Shown here: positions 41,336-50,435 of the stretch, piece after piece
Numbering within the stretch: the stretch's first letter is position 1
Layout of the letters: each line of letters starts with the position of its first letter
DNA from: Clostridia bacterium DTU025
GTDB taxonomy: Bacteria > Bacillota > DTU025
NCBI GenBank assembly: GCA_001513145.1
Contig: LFSP01000032.1
Coordinates: 84,088-148,087 of the forward strand
Direction of reading: 5' to 3'
DNA: 64,000 nucleotides
The notes under the pieces: model-generated
What the model saw: the letters and a program-made list of their open reading frames with translations, nothing else
What the model was told of the DNA's origin: nothing
The model's database searches: none
Translations under genes and position numbers: made by a program

Positions 41336-42043
41336 TCATAGACCCGCGGCAATGACCAAATCTGTACACTCGTGCGCCTCCGGCGCCACGAGCCTTGACT
41401 CAACCTCGAAAAACAGGCCGGTGCGGTGCACGCCGAAGCCGTCTGTGCGCACCTTCTCACCGGCAATGGAACCCAAAGCTGAAAGGAAGTCGCCCGGCCT
41501 GAGGTGCGCCCGACCCCCGCAAGCAATGGTGAACTCCAGCGCCCGGCCCTGCGGCGCCGCGCACCTAACCATCGGCCGTACGTCGACGGTCTTCTTGCCG
41601 CCCTTCCCCGCTATCTCGATCTCGAAACTCGCCTGCCCCAGCAGCTCCGCCGCCGCCAGCGCCATGCCAAGGCTAATCTCCACCCTGTAAGACGCCCAGC
41701 GGATCCCAGAGGCCAGTCCCGTGCGGCTGCCTTCCATGACTTGCGCCACCGCCAGCACACTCAGACCTGGCGGCAGCTCCCGACCCACCGCCTCCAGCAC
41801 CGCCCGAGACCCTACCGGCGAATCGGCCCTGTCGATAAGCTCGATGTCCACGTATTCGGCCTCGCTCGTCATACCCACTCCCAGGGCCGTGGCGAACGAA
41901 TACTTCGGATGAGGATGATACCCTTCCGTGTAGGCGACGGGCAGCCGCGCCCGCCTCACAGCCCTCTCGAAGGCCCGCATGGTCCCGAGGTGCGACACGA
42001 ATACCGCGCTTTCAAGCTTCGCCAGCCTGAGCCTGTACCTCAT
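41336..42043 (-). CDS. DUF2344 (TIGR03936-type) protein
   Basis: Starts MRYRLRLAKLESAVFVSHLG and contains RRARLPVAYTEGYHPHPKYSFA, the family signature. These proteins are usually encoded after, or fused to, a TIGR03960-type radical SAM protein, as here: its ATG lies 1 base after that gene's TGA. 235 residues. Longer frames back to 42160 run inside the radical SAM gene and are rejected. The function is unknown; RNA modification is sometimes suggested because the pair neighbours rng. Confidence 0.85.
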   Translation of the reverse strand: MRYRLRLAKLESAVFVSHLGTMRAFERAVRRARLPVAYTEGYHPHPKYSFATALGVGMTSEAEYVDIELIDRADSPVGSRAVLEAVGRELPPGLSVLAVAQVMEGSRTGLASGIRWASYRVEISLGMALAAAELLGQASFEIEIAGKGGKKTVDVRPMVRCAAPQGRALEFTIACGGRAHLRPGDFLSALGSIAGEKVRTDGFGVHRTGLFFEVESRLVAPEAHECTDLVIAAGL

Positions 42044-42044
42044 C

Positions 42045-43919
42045 TCAGACTGCACCCCCTGTGCCCGCGCCTGTGCCCGCACCCTCGCCATCGCTCGGGC
42101 TCGCCGCGAGCCCGAACTCGCCCTGCAGACGCACGCGCACGTCGCCGAAGCACGCGCCACAACCGGTGCATCGCCCCTCGCGGCAATCCTCGGTGGTGAT
42201 GCCCTGTGCCGCCAGCTCCGCCTCGCGCCGCAGGAAAGCCTTTGACACGCCCATGTTCACTTTGTCCCACGGAAGTGCCTCATCGAAGGAGTATGCCCTG
42301 TTGGCGAAGGACTCGGGGCTCAGCCCCTGGCTCTCGAAAGCCTGCTTCCAAAGGTCCGGCCTGAAGTGCTCGACCCAGCCGTCGAACCTGCACCCCAGGT
42401 CCACCGCCTTCGAGATCACTGCTCCCAAGGACCTATCTCCCCTGGCGAAGGCCGCCTCCAGGTGGCTCTGCATCACGTCGTGGAACGAGACCGAAAGCCC
42501 CCTCACCCGGGTGGGCTCCTTGAGCAGCTGCTGCTTTCGGAGGATCTCCTCGATGCTGTCCTGGGCGTGCCACTGAAACGGCGTGTGGGGCTTGGGTACG
42601 AACGACGACACGGTCGCGTTCACCCTCACCCGTCCTGCCTTGCCTCGCTCGCCGGCGATCCTGCGTCCCAGGTCCAGCACCTTTCGGGCCAGCTCGGCGA
42701 TGCCGATGACGTCCTCGTCCGTCTCGTACGGCAGTCCGATCATGAAGTACAGCTTGATCTGCTCCCACCCCGACCTGAACGCGTCCGCCGCCGCCGACAT
42801 CAGGTCCTCCTCAGTCACACCCTTGTTGATGATGTCCCGCATCCTCTGCGTTCCAGCCTCAGGCGCAAACGTCAGACCAGTCCGGCGCGCCCGCGCGCCT
42901 TCCACCTCTCGGGCCAGGGCGATGCTGAAGGAGTCCACACGCAGCGACGGCAGCGACACCGCCACCCCCTGCGGCCCATACTCCTGCACAAGCTTGCGGG
43001 CCAGCTCCTGGATGCCGGTGTAGTCGGCGGTGGAGAGCGACAGCAGCCCCATCTCCTCGTATCCCGTTGACGCCACAAGCCTTTCGGCCTGCTCGCACAG
43101 CACCGGCAGGCTGCGCTCGCGGACGGGCCTGTATATCATGCCCGCCTGGCAGAACCTGCACCCGCGGCAGCATCCGCGCATCACTTCCAGAACGACCCTG
43201 TCGTGCACGGTATCGAGGAACGGCACGATGAACTTTTCCGGGTACTCCGCCGCGTCAAGGTCAGTCACCACGCGCCGCACCGCCGCGTTTCCCAGCGCAG
43301 GGCAGTACATCCCCGGTATGGCCGCAAGGCGCCGTACCAGCTGGTCGCGGTCTACGCCGTCCTCCTTGGCCCTGGCGGTGGTCTCCATGATGTCTACGAT
43401 GAGCTCCTCTCCGTCTCCAAGGGCGAAAAGGTCGAAGAAATCGGCCACAGGCTCGGGATTCGCGACGCACGGGCCCCCCGCAACTATGACGGGATCGCCG
43501 TCACGGCGCTCGGCCGCGAGCCTGGGCACGCCAGCCAGATCCAACATGTTCACTACATTGGAGTAGCTGAGCTCGTACTGAAGGGTGAAGCCGATGAGGT
43601 CGAAGCGGCGGGCCTCCGAAAGGCTTTCCAACCCGTACAGGGGGATGCCGTGCGTCCGCATGGCCTCCTCCATGTCGGGCCAGGGCGCGAACGCACGCTC
43701 CGCGATGAAGCCTTCGCGGGAGTTCACGATGGAGTAAAGGATCTTGAACCCGATGTATGACATCCCCACTTCGTACACGTCGGGAAACGCCAGCAGTATG
43801 CTGGCCCTGGCGGAATCATGGTCCACCACAGCCGCGTTCAGCTCGTTGCCGGTGTACCTCGCGGGGAACGTCACGTTCGGCAGAACGTCGCGGTAAAGCC
43901 GTTCCTTGTCGATAACCAC
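42045..43919 (-). CDS. TIGR03960-type B12-binding/radical SAM protein
   Basis: 624 residues. The N-terminal part (LLAFPDVYEVGMSYIGFKIL...ELSYSNVVNMLDLAGVP) resembles a B12-binding-like domain. The radical SAM cluster motif is CCRGCRFC, a CxxxCxxC pattern in EVMRGCCRGCRFCQAGMIYR. A C-terminal CREGRCTGCGACFG segment has further cysteines, perhaps a second cluster. GTG at 43919 with GAGG upstream is the likely start and overlaps the M50 gene by 104 bases. The reaction is unknown; the adjacent DUF2344 gene is its normal partner. Confidence 0.88.
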   Translation of the reverse strand: MVIDKERLYRDVLPNVTFPARYTGNELNAAVVDHDSARASILLAFPDVYEVGMSYIGFKILYSIVNSREGFIAERAFAPWPDMEEAMRTHGIPLYGLESLSEARRFDLIGFTLQYELSYSNVVNMLDLAGVPRLAAERRDGDPVIVAGGPCVANPEPVADFFDLFALGDGEELIVDIMETTARAKEDGVDRDQLVRRLAAIPGMYCPALGNAAVRRVVTDLDAAEYPEKFIVPFLDTVHDRVVLEVMRGCCRGCRFCQAGMIYRPVRERSLPVLCEQAERLVASTGYEEMGLLSLSTADYTGIQELARKLVQEYGPQGVAVSLPSLRVDSFSIALAREVEGARARRTGLTFAPEAGTQRMRDIINKGVTEEDLMSAAADAFRSGWEQIKLYFMIGLPYETDEDVIGIAELARKVLDLGRRIAGERGKAGRVRVNATVSSFVPKPHTPFQWHAQDSIEEILRKQQLLKEPTRVRGLSVSFHDVMQSHLEAAFARGDRSLGAVISKAVDLGCRFDGWVEHFRPDLWKQAFESQGLSPESFANRAYSFDEALPWDKVNMGVSKAFLRREAELAAQGITTEDCREGRCTGCGACFGDVRVRLQGEFGLAASPSDGEGAGTGAGTGGAV

Positions 43920-44766
43920 TATTGAAACACCTCAAACTTAACACCTGGGCCACGGTGGCCTCTGAGCCCAGCTCGGCCACGCCGTCGATGAGCTGTATCT
44001 GCGACAGCCTGCCGAGCTCCACGCCGTCCGGCGACAGCACCGACACCATCGTCACCCCTGCGGCGCCCAACGACGATAGCACGTGCGCCGCGCGGACGTG
44101 GGCGCCCACGGCCAGCGACGTGACGTGCATCGGCACGCCTCGCGCCAGCTCAGCCCTGGCCCTAATCCCTTGCCTGGCTGCCGAGAGGGCGGCCCACCGC
44201 CCCTCTCTGCCAGCCTCAATCCATATGAAAGCTGCCAGCGCCGCCGGCAACGGGTTAAGCAGTCCTGCGCGGAAGCCCACGACGCCCCACATCGCCAGCA
44301 CCACCGCAACGACCCTGCTCACCGTCACGGCCAGCCGCGTCGCCCCGCGCCAGCCCATCCTGCCTGCGGCCAGCGCCCTGATGATGCGCCCGCCGTCAAG
44401 GGGGAAGGCCGGCAGCAGGTTGAACAGCGCCAGGCCCAGGTTCACCCCGGTGAACAGCTCCGCCCCCTCGCCCCACATTATGATGCCGACGGCCGCCATG
44501 ACCAGAGACGCCATGGGACCCGCCACGGCCACCGCCGCCTCCACTTCCGGCCTGAGCTCGAACCCTGACTCGATGCGTGCGGTGGCGCCCAGAGGCGATA
44601 TGCGGATCTCCTCCACGCGCAGGCCGAAGCCCGACGCCGCCGCGGCGTGCGCCAGCTCGTGCGCGAGCAGACACGCTGCTATCAAGGCCCACTCGCCCAC
44701 CGCCCCGGCAAGCACTATCAGGAGCGCCAGAACGAACACCGCCGGATCCAAGGTCACTCTAGGCAC
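43816..44766 (-). CDS. M50 family site-2 metalloprotease, SpoIVFB-like
   Basis: Intramembrane zinc protease. HELAH in a hydrophobic N-terminal segment (AACLLAHELAHAAAAS) gives two histidine ligands and the catalytic glutamate; NLLPAFPLDGGRI gives the third ligand. It has several membrane helices and a CBS-like tail. SpoIVFB, which activates sigma-K, lies in this position in Bacillus and Clostridia, so a sporulation role is likely but not proven. The last 35 codons (after LRCFNSGYRQ) run through the start of the radical SAM gene in another frame; a one-base shift would instead end it at KFEVFQ just before that gene. Confidence 0.82.
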   Translation of the reverse strand: MPRVTLDPAVFVLALLIVLAGAVGEWALIAACLLAHELAHAAAASGFGLRVEEIRISPLGATARIESGFELRPEVEAAVAVAGPMASLVMAAVGIIMWGEGAELFTGVNLGLALFNLLPAFPLDGGRIIRALAAGRMGWRGATRLAVTVSRVVAVVLAMWGVVGFRAGLLNPLPAALAAFIWIEAGREGRWAALSAARQGIRARAELARGVPMHVTSLAVGAHVRAAHVLSSLGAAGVTMVSVLSPDGVELGRLSQIQLIDGVAELGSEATVAQVLSLRCFNSGYRQGTALPRRSAERDVPREVHRQRAERGCGGP

Positions 44767-44842
44767 AGCCGTTCCCCCGTTCGTTGGACATGCCCCCGGG
44801 GGATGATATGACGCCTGCGTCGCGTTTATTACCGCTGTACCG

Positions 44843-45961
44843 CTAGAACAGAACCCGTTTCCGGCGCATGTAGATGTTCTGCAGCACTGCAGTGCCTATG
44901 ATCGTGGCCATGAGGGAGCTGCCGCCCGCGCTGAAGAACGGCAGAGGGATCCCGGTGCACGGCGACACATTCATAGTCATTCCCACATTCACGAATATAT
45001 GAACCAGCAGGATCGCCGAGATCCCCACCGCGACAAGGCTCCCGAACTTGTCGCGGGCCTGCTGCGCCACGCGGAAGCCCCTGCTCACTATGAAGAACAG
45101 CAGTCCGATGGCGGCAGCGGCACCGAAGAACCCCAGTTCCTCGGCGATGACCGAGAATATGAAGTCCGTGTGGTGCTCGGGCAGGAAGTTGAGCCTCGCC
45201 TGAGTGCTCTGCCCGAAGCCCTTGCCCATGAGCCCCCCTGAGCCGATCGCTATTGTAGACTGAATCACGCTGTAGCCATAGCCCTTCGGGTCGAGACCGG
45301 GATTGAAGAAGCTGACGATCCTCATCTGCTGGTAGGGCTTGAGCACGAAGAAGTACGCCAGCGGGGCCACGACGAAGAGACCAAGCCCGATGATGATGCC
45401 CAAGAGCTTCGGGTTCGCTCCCGCAGCGTACATCATCAGGAAGAACACCGGCGCCAGCACCAGAGCCGAGCCCAGGTCGTTCTCGGCCACCACCAGCCCG
45501 ATGGGCGCGAGCACGATGAGGGCGGGCACGATGAAGCTTCGCAACGTCGAAAGGTCGTCCTGCTGCACCAGGTACGCCGCCAGCGCCACCACGACGCCGA
45601 TCTTGGCGTACTCCGACGGCTGCAACGCCAGCGGGCCGATGCGGATCCAGCCCATGGCGCCCTTAGCCCTGGTGCCGAACACGAGCACGCTGGCCAAGAG
45701 GAGCATGCTCGCGGCGTACACCAGCTGCGCGAACTTCGCCAGATAGCGGTAGTCCACGCGCAGCACCACCACGGAGACCAATCCGCCAAGCAACGCAGCG
45801 ATCACCTGCTTCCTCACGTAAAGCAGGGGGTCGCTTCCCGTTAGGGAAGGCGTGAACCTGGTGGCGCTGTATATCATGGCGCATCCGAAAGCAATGGCCA
45901 CGCACACGGCTCCGACCAGAGCGAAGTCCATATTCCTAAGGAGCCTCTTGTCTATGAGCAT
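44843..45961 (-). CDS. rodA: RodA/FtsW family peptidoglycan glycosyltransferase (RodA)
   Basis: SEDS polymerase of the elongation machinery, with about ten membrane helices. Signatures are AENDLGSALVLAPVFFLM, LGFFGAAAAI and the C-terminal GIPLPFFSAGGSSLMATIIG. ATG at 45961 gives 372 residues; a longer frame to 46021 is less likely. It works with the PBP2 transpeptidase, encoded in the same cluster (47927-49828). It follows minE by 61 bases. Confidence 0.94.
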   Translation of the reverse strand: MLIDKRLLRNMDFALVGAVCVAIAFGCAMIYSATRFTPSLTGSDPLLYVRKQVIAALLGGLVSVVVLRVDYRYLAKFAQLVYAASMLLLASVLVFGTRAKGAMGWIRIGPLALQPSEYAKIGVVVALAAYLVQQDDLSTLRSFIVPALIVLAPIGLVVAENDLGSALVLAPVFFLMMYAAGANPKLLGIIIGLGLFVVAPLAYFFVLKPYQQMRIVSFFNPGLDPKGYGYSVIQSTIAIGSGGLMGKGFGQSTQARLNFLPEHHTDFIFSVIAEELGFFGAAAAIGLLFFIVSRGFRVAQQARDKFGSLVAVGISAILLVHIFVNVGMTMNVSPCTGIPLPFFSAGGSSLMATIIGTAVLQNIYMRRKRVLF

Positions 45962-46022
45962 ACCACTGCCCCCGGAGTCCCGATGTCGTACGATGTCAGC
46001 TGCGGCCCGGCGCCGCGCCAAC

Positions 46023-46307
46023 TCACTTGCTCAGCGCCCCCGCGGTCCTCTTCACTTCCTTTACAGGGATGCTGGCCACTATGGCCACGGAGCCGTCGGT
46101 GTCGCTGAACTCCACCTTCATGTTGGTCTCATCGATCTCTATGTACTTGGTGATGACCGCGATGAGATCCTCCTTCAGGTTCTCCATGAGCCCGGGCGAA
46201 AGGGTAGCGCGGTCCTGCACCAGCACCAGGCGCAGCCTGGTCTTGGCCGTGGTTCTGCTGCTCGATCCCTCAAGCCTGCCGAAGAGGCGCTGCAAGAAGT
46301 CCATCAT
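46023..46307 (-). CDS. minE: Cell division topological specificity factor MinE
   Basis: 94 residues. N-terminal amphipathic part (MMDFLQRLFGR), then the MinD-activating helix region (TAKTRLRLVLVQDRATLSP) and the C-terminal dimer domain (VAIVASIPVKEVKR). It follows minD closely. MinE stimulates MinD ATPase and sets up the Min gradient or oscillation that places the division septum. Among Firmicutes MinE is found in Clostridia rather than in Bacillus, which uses DivIVA/MinJ. Confidence 0.93.
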   Translation of the reverse strand: MMDFLQRLFGRLEGSSSRTTAKTRLRLVLVQDRATLSPGLMENLKEDLIAVITKYIEIDETNMKVEFSDTDGSVAIVASIPVKEVKRTAGALSK

Positions 46308-46313
46308 GTGCCC

Positions 46314-47123
46314 CTAGCCCCTTTCTCCCCTGAACCACTTGATGAGCCGCACGAACCACTCATCGCCTGGTTCAGCAGTTGCTGCAGCCTCTGCCACGTC
46401 CTCGCCCATCAGGCGGGCCGCGATCTTCTTGAATTCCTTGCCAGCCTTGGACTTGCTGTCCATCACCGCGGGCAATCCCTTGTTAGTGGAGACGATTATG
46501 GACTCGTCATCCGGCACAACGCCGAGAAGATCGACCTTCAGGTGTTCCAGCAGGTCGTCCACGGTTAGCATGTCGTGGCGTTTGATCATGTCGGGCCTGA
46601 TCCTGTTCACCACCAGCATCGGGGAGTCGATCCCCTCCGCCATGAGCATCCCGATGATCCTGTCGGCATCGCGCACCGCCGACATCTCCGGCGTGGTCAC
46701 CACGATGGCCTTGTCAGCGCCGGCTATGGCGTTCTTGAAGCCCTGTTCGATCCCGGCAGGGCAGTCGAGTAGGATGAAGTCGAAGTCCTTCTTCAGGTCG
46801 CTCACGAGCTTCCTCATCTGCTCCGGAGATACCGCGTTCTTGTCCCTGGTCTGCGCGGCCGGCAGCAGTGACAAGTTCTCCACGTGCTTGTGCTTGATGA
46901 GGGCCTTGCGAAGCTCCGCGCGTCCCTCCACCACGTTCACCAGGTCGTAGATGATCCGGTTCTCGAGGCCCAGAACCAGGTCGAGGTTGCGCAAGCCGAT
47001 ATCCGCATCCACAAGAGCAACCTTGGGGCCATTCATGGCAAGGGCCGCGCCGATATTGGCCGTGGCCGTCGTCTTGCCCACTCCGCCCTTGCCTGAGGTC
47101 ACAACTATTGCTGTAGAGCTCAT
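46314..47123 (-). CDS. minD: Septum site-determining ATPase MinD
   Basis: Deviant Walker A ATPase: GKGGVGKTT at residues 11-19 after the start MSSTAIVVTS, DADIGLRNLD in switch I and LLDCPAGIEQGF in switch II. The C-terminal amphipathic membrane helix is WFVRLIKWFRGER. ATG at 47123 overlaps the minC TGA stop (ATGA), so the two are coupled. 269 residues. It recruits MinC to the membrane and is released by MinE. Confidence 0.97.
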   Translation of the reverse strand: MSSTAIVVTSGKGGVGKTTATANIGAALAMNGPKVALVDADIGLRNLDLVLGLENRIIYDLVNVVEGRAELRKALIKHKHVENLSLLPAAQTRDKNAVSPEQMRKLVSDLKKDFDFILLDCPAGIEQGFKNAIAGADKAIVVTTPEMSAVRDADRIIGMLMAEGIDSPMLVVNRIRPDMIKRHDMLTVDDLLEHLKVDLLGVVPDDESIIVSTNKGLPAVMDSKSKAGKEFKKIAARLMGEDVAEAAATAEPGDEWFVRLIKWFRGERG

Positions 47124-47872
47124 CCACCAAACACCGTCCCTGCATGCGTACTCCATGGCTCGATGACGATGGCCCCGTCCTTCAGGAATGCCTGCTCCGG
47201 CCCGCGAGGGCCCTTCACGTCATCATCGGGAGCCCGGCAGATCTTGTCTGCTATCCTCAGCTGAGTGGGCATGAGGCGAAGCGCCACCACCCTGGCCTCC
47301 CTGTTGCCGGACGCTCCCGCATGGGCAACGCCTCTCAGGGTCCCGAAGACCACGATGTCACCGTCGGCCCAAACCTCTGAACCGGGGTTCACGTCGCCCA
47401 GGATCACCAGGTTGCCTTCGAACGACACGCACTGCCCCGACCTGAGCGACTGCTTTATCAGGAGCGTGTCAGCGCCTGGCACCGCCGGCACCGCCGGCGC
47501 CGCCTCATTCGGCGGATCGGGGTTCGCCACGGCCTCAGCAGTGGCCGCTGAAAGCATTGAGGCGGCCCTGAGCCTTGCCTTGGTGGAACCGCCGTCGGCC
47601 CCGCCAGTGCCGCCTGCCCCATGATCGATCTGGCTCAGCCTCAACCCGTACGACTCCAAGACCTGTCGGACCTCCTCCACCCACTGAACAGGCACCACGG
47701 CTCCCCTGGTGTCCACAACCACGCTGGCGCCTGTGTAGAACCCCGGGGCTTCAGCCAGTCTGCGCCTGATGGCTTCCCTCAGGGTGTCGATGCTGGCCTG
47801 CGCGTCCACAAGCAGGCGCAGGCCCTCACGTGTTCCAACGAACATGACTTCCTGTGGCTTCAGTTCAACCAC
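47120..47872 (-). CDS. minC: Septum site-determining protein MinC
   Basis: FtsZ-polymerisation inhibitor. The N-terminal FtsZ-binding domain (VMFVGTREGLRLLVDAQ; WVEEVRQVLESYGLRL) is joined by an Ala/Gly-rich linker (about residues 90-140) to the C-terminal beta-helix domain with the MinD-binding segment RSGQCVSFEGNLVILGDVNPGSEV. 250 residues. First gene of minCDE, with minD overlapping its stop. Confidence 0.95.
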   Translation of the reverse strand: MVELKPQEVMFVGTREGLRLLVDAQASIDTLREAIRRRLAEAPGFYTGASVVVDTRGAVVPVQWVEEVRQVLESYGLRLSQIDHGAGGTGGADGGSTKARLRAASMLSAATAEAVANPDPPNEAAPAVPAVPGADTLLIKQSLRSGQCVSFEGNLVILGDVNPGSEVWADGDIVVFGTLRGVAHAGASGNREARVVALRLMPTQLRIADKICRAPDDDVKGPRGPEQAFLKDGAIVIEPWSTHAGTVFGG

Positions 47873-47926
47873 CGCCGATTACGCGTATCTCTGGTTATTT
47901 CTGCGAGCCGCCACCATTTCCTTCAC

Positions 47927-49828
47927 TCAATCGGTTGGAGGCGCGATATAGGTGCCGGAACCCTGTGCGCCGGCGCCCGGCCCGCCGTTCGCCCCCTCGC
48001 CCATCTCTGCGATCCTGTCGGCGAAATAGCACTCCATGATCCTGCGCGCCACCGGAGCCGCAGCCGTGCCGCCGGCGCCTCCGCGCTCGATCAGCACCGC
48101 CACCACGATCTCGGGCTCATCAATGGGAGCCCACCCCACGAACCAGCCGTGGGCATCACCTGGAGGAGCCTGGGCGCTGCCTGTCTTGCCAGCCACCGGT
48201 ATGGGGAAGCCTGAGTACGCCCGGGCCGCCGTGCCAGCCTTGACCACCTGGGTTAGGCTATCACGCAGGTAGTTCCACACTCTATCAGGCAGCTCGACAC
48301 GGGCCGATACAGTGGGCGACGCCTGGTGCAACACCTCGCCGTCGGCCGCCACCGCGCGGCTCACGAGGTACGGGGCATACAGGGTGCCCCTCGTGGCGAT
48401 GCCGGCGTAGGCCACCGCCAGCTGCAGCGGCGTGACCGTGACCTGCTGGCCAATGGCGTAGCTGAGCCGCTCGCCGGGCATGAACGTTCTGGTTTCGGAG
48501 CCAGGCACCACTCCAGCGGCCTCCGCAGGCACCAGGTCAAGGCCGGTGGTTCGCGAGAAGCCGAACATCCTGGCGGCGTTGGCCATCTGGTCGGCGGTAA
48601 GGCGTTTCCCCAGCTCATAGAAGACTATGTTGCACGAGTTCGCCATGCCCTCAAGCAGCGTCTGCCACCCATGGCTTCTCCCTGAAGACCACACATGGCA
48701 CCGCTTGCCGGTGTAGTCGTCAGCAACAGACGGGGAGCACAGGATCCTCTCGTTGAGGTTCACCACGCCTGCCTGCAGCGCAGCCACGGCAGTGAAAGGC
48801 TTGAAGACTGAACCTGGCGGGTAGGCGCCTGACACGGCCCTGTTGAAGAGGGCTGAAACCGGGCTGTTCAGACTGCGCCACCTCTCCTCGGATATCCGCG
48901 GCACGAACCAGCCTGGGTCGTAGCCGGGCTCGCTGGCCAGCGCCAGCACCTCGCCGGTGCGCGCATCCAGCACCACAGCTGCCCCTGCCGACGCGCTGGT
49001 GTACTTGCCCTCCGCTTTCAGCAGGCGCAGCTGCTCCTCGATGGCTAACTCCGCCGCCTGCTGAAGGCCTGCGTCGATGGTAAGCTCCAGACTGGCGCCT
49101 GCCACCGGCTCCACCGTTCCCAGGGTTCCTCGGGGACGCGACAGCGAGTCCACCTCCACCTGTGTCTCGCCATCAACGCCCTTCAGCAGGTGTTCGTACG
49201 CCCGCTCCAGACCTGTCTTGCCTATGCGGTCGCGGGCGCGGTACCCGGCGCTGGCCAGCTGCTTAAGCTCTTCGGCGTTGATCTGGCCGACGTAGCCAAT
49301 TACCTGGCCCGCCAAGTCGCCCTTGGGGTAGCTGCGGTAGGGCTCTTCCTCGATGATGATGCCGGGCAGCTCCACGCGGTGCTCCGACACCCGCAGCACC
49401 ACCTCGACCGACGCGTCCTCCACCAGACGCGCCGGCTGGTACGGAACCCCCAGCCTCCCCTGGGTCTGCTCGGCTATCCTGGACCGAATGTCTTCAGGGG
49501 ACATGTCGATGAGGCTCGACAGCAGCTCCAGCTCCTCGTCGGCGCCGCGAAACTCCCCCGGGACAGCGGACACGGTGTAGGCCATCCTGTTGGACGCCAG
49601 CACTTCCCCGTTTCGGTCGACGATGACACCCCTCGGCGCCGATATGGGCAACAGCGCCAGGCGGTTCTCAGTGGCCCTCTTCACGTAGTACTCTCCCTGC
49701 ACCACCTGGAGCTGCCAGAGCCTTGCGGCAAGCACCATGAAGAGGATCACGACAAGTATCTGAAACCTGTGGACACGGCGTTCCGTTCCAGTCTGTTGAG
49801 CCCTGTCCATAGCGTCCATAATGCTCAT
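47927..49828 (-). CDS. mrdA: Penicillin-binding protein 2 (elongation transpeptidase)
   Basis: Class B PBP, the crosslinking partner of RodA. One N-terminal membrane helix (RFQILVVILFMVLAARLW) is followed by the dimerisation/pedestal domain (ISAPRGVIVDRNGEVLASN) and the transpeptidase domain with SVFK (SxxK), SCN in MANSCNIVF, and KTG in PVAGKTGSAQ. ATG at 49828 has GGAG 8 bases upstream; 633 residues. It follows mreD. Confidence 0.95.
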   Translation of the reverse strand: MSIMDAMDRAQQTGTERRVHRFQILVVILFMVLAARLWQLQVVQGEYYVKRATENRLALLPISAPRGVIVDRNGEVLASNRMAYTVSAVPGEFRGADEELELLSSLIDMSPEDIRSRIAEQTQGRLGVPYQPARLVEDASVEVVLRVSEHRVELPGIIIEEEPYRSYPKGDLAGQVIGYVGQINAEELKQLASAGYRARDRIGKTGLERAYEHLLKGVDGETQVEVDSLSRPRGTLGTVEPVAGASLELTIDAGLQQAAELAIEEQLRLLKAEGKYTSASAGAAVVLDARTGEVLALASEPGYDPGWFVPRISEERWRSLNSPVSALFNRAVSGAYPPGSVFKPFTAVAALQAGVVNLNERILCSPSVADDYTGKRCHVWSSGRSHGWQTLLEGMANSCNIVFYELGKRLTADQMANAARMFGFSRTTGLDLVPAEAAGVVPGSETRTFMPGERLSYAIGQQVTVTPLQLAVAYAGIATRGTLYAPYLVSRAVAADGEVLHQASPTVSARVELPDRVWNYLRDSLTQVVKAGTAARAYSGFPIPVAGKTGSAQAPPGDAHGWFVGWAPIDEPEIVVAVLIERGGAGGTAAAPVARRIMECYFADRIAEMGEGANGGPGAGAQGSGTYIAPPTD

Positions 49829-49874
49829 GCCATCATCTCCATGCCGGACGATGCCAGCGCGGCGCCGGCGTCAT

Positions 49875-50435
49875 CTAGCGGCCGGCCCCGCGGGCGCGGC
49901 CGGCGCCAGCGGCGTCGCCGCCACCTCCGGCGCCACCACCGGCTCGGCCCGCCTCGAGGCGAGCCCGCGGCACCAGGTAATACCAGCGGTATATCAGTAC
50001 CCCCGTAACGCAGTTCATTACGGTGACCCACGGCAGGACCACGAAAAGGGCCCTACCCATGTCGACGGCGGCCCCGAACGACCATATCACGAAAATGTAC
50101 ACAAGCTCCCGGGCGATGCTGCCGAGTCCGATGACGGCAGCGGGTGTGAGGAGGCTCTCCTTGAACAGCTCGGGCTGGATCATGCCGATGGCCGCCGCCA
50201 CGGCCATGTCGGCACCGGCGTTGGCGCCAATGAAGGCTCCGGTCAGCGCGTCCTGCATCAGCCCGCCCACAAGCGCCACCAGCACGCCGACGGCGGCACC
50301 CCCTGTGATGGCGGCCACGGCCGAGGCGCAGAAGACGACGTCAGGGACTATCCAGCGCGGAAACAGGGCAGGCACCACTGCTGCCTGGAACACCAAAGCG
50401 ACCAGTATTCCCAGGCAGATCCTGAGGCGCTTCAT
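49875..50435 (-). CDS. mreD: Rod shape-determining protein MreD
   Basis: Small membrane protein of the elongasome with about five hydrophobic segments; 186 residues. It starts MKRLRICLGILVALVFQAAV and contains GGLMQDALTGAFIGANAG, a typical MreD segment. Its start overlaps the mreC stop by 4 bases. The last 25 residues are a Gly/Ala/Arg-rich tail, probably unstructured. Confidence 0.9.
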   Translation of the reverse strand: MKRLRICLGILVALVFQAAVVPALFPRWIVPDVVFCASAVAAITGGAAVGVLVALVGGLMQDALTGAFIGANAGADMAVAAAIGMIQPELFKESLLTPAAVIGLGSIARELVYIFVIWSFGAAVDMGRALFVVLPWVTVMNCVTGVLIYRWYYLVPRARLEAGRAGGGAGGGGDAAGAGRARGAGR

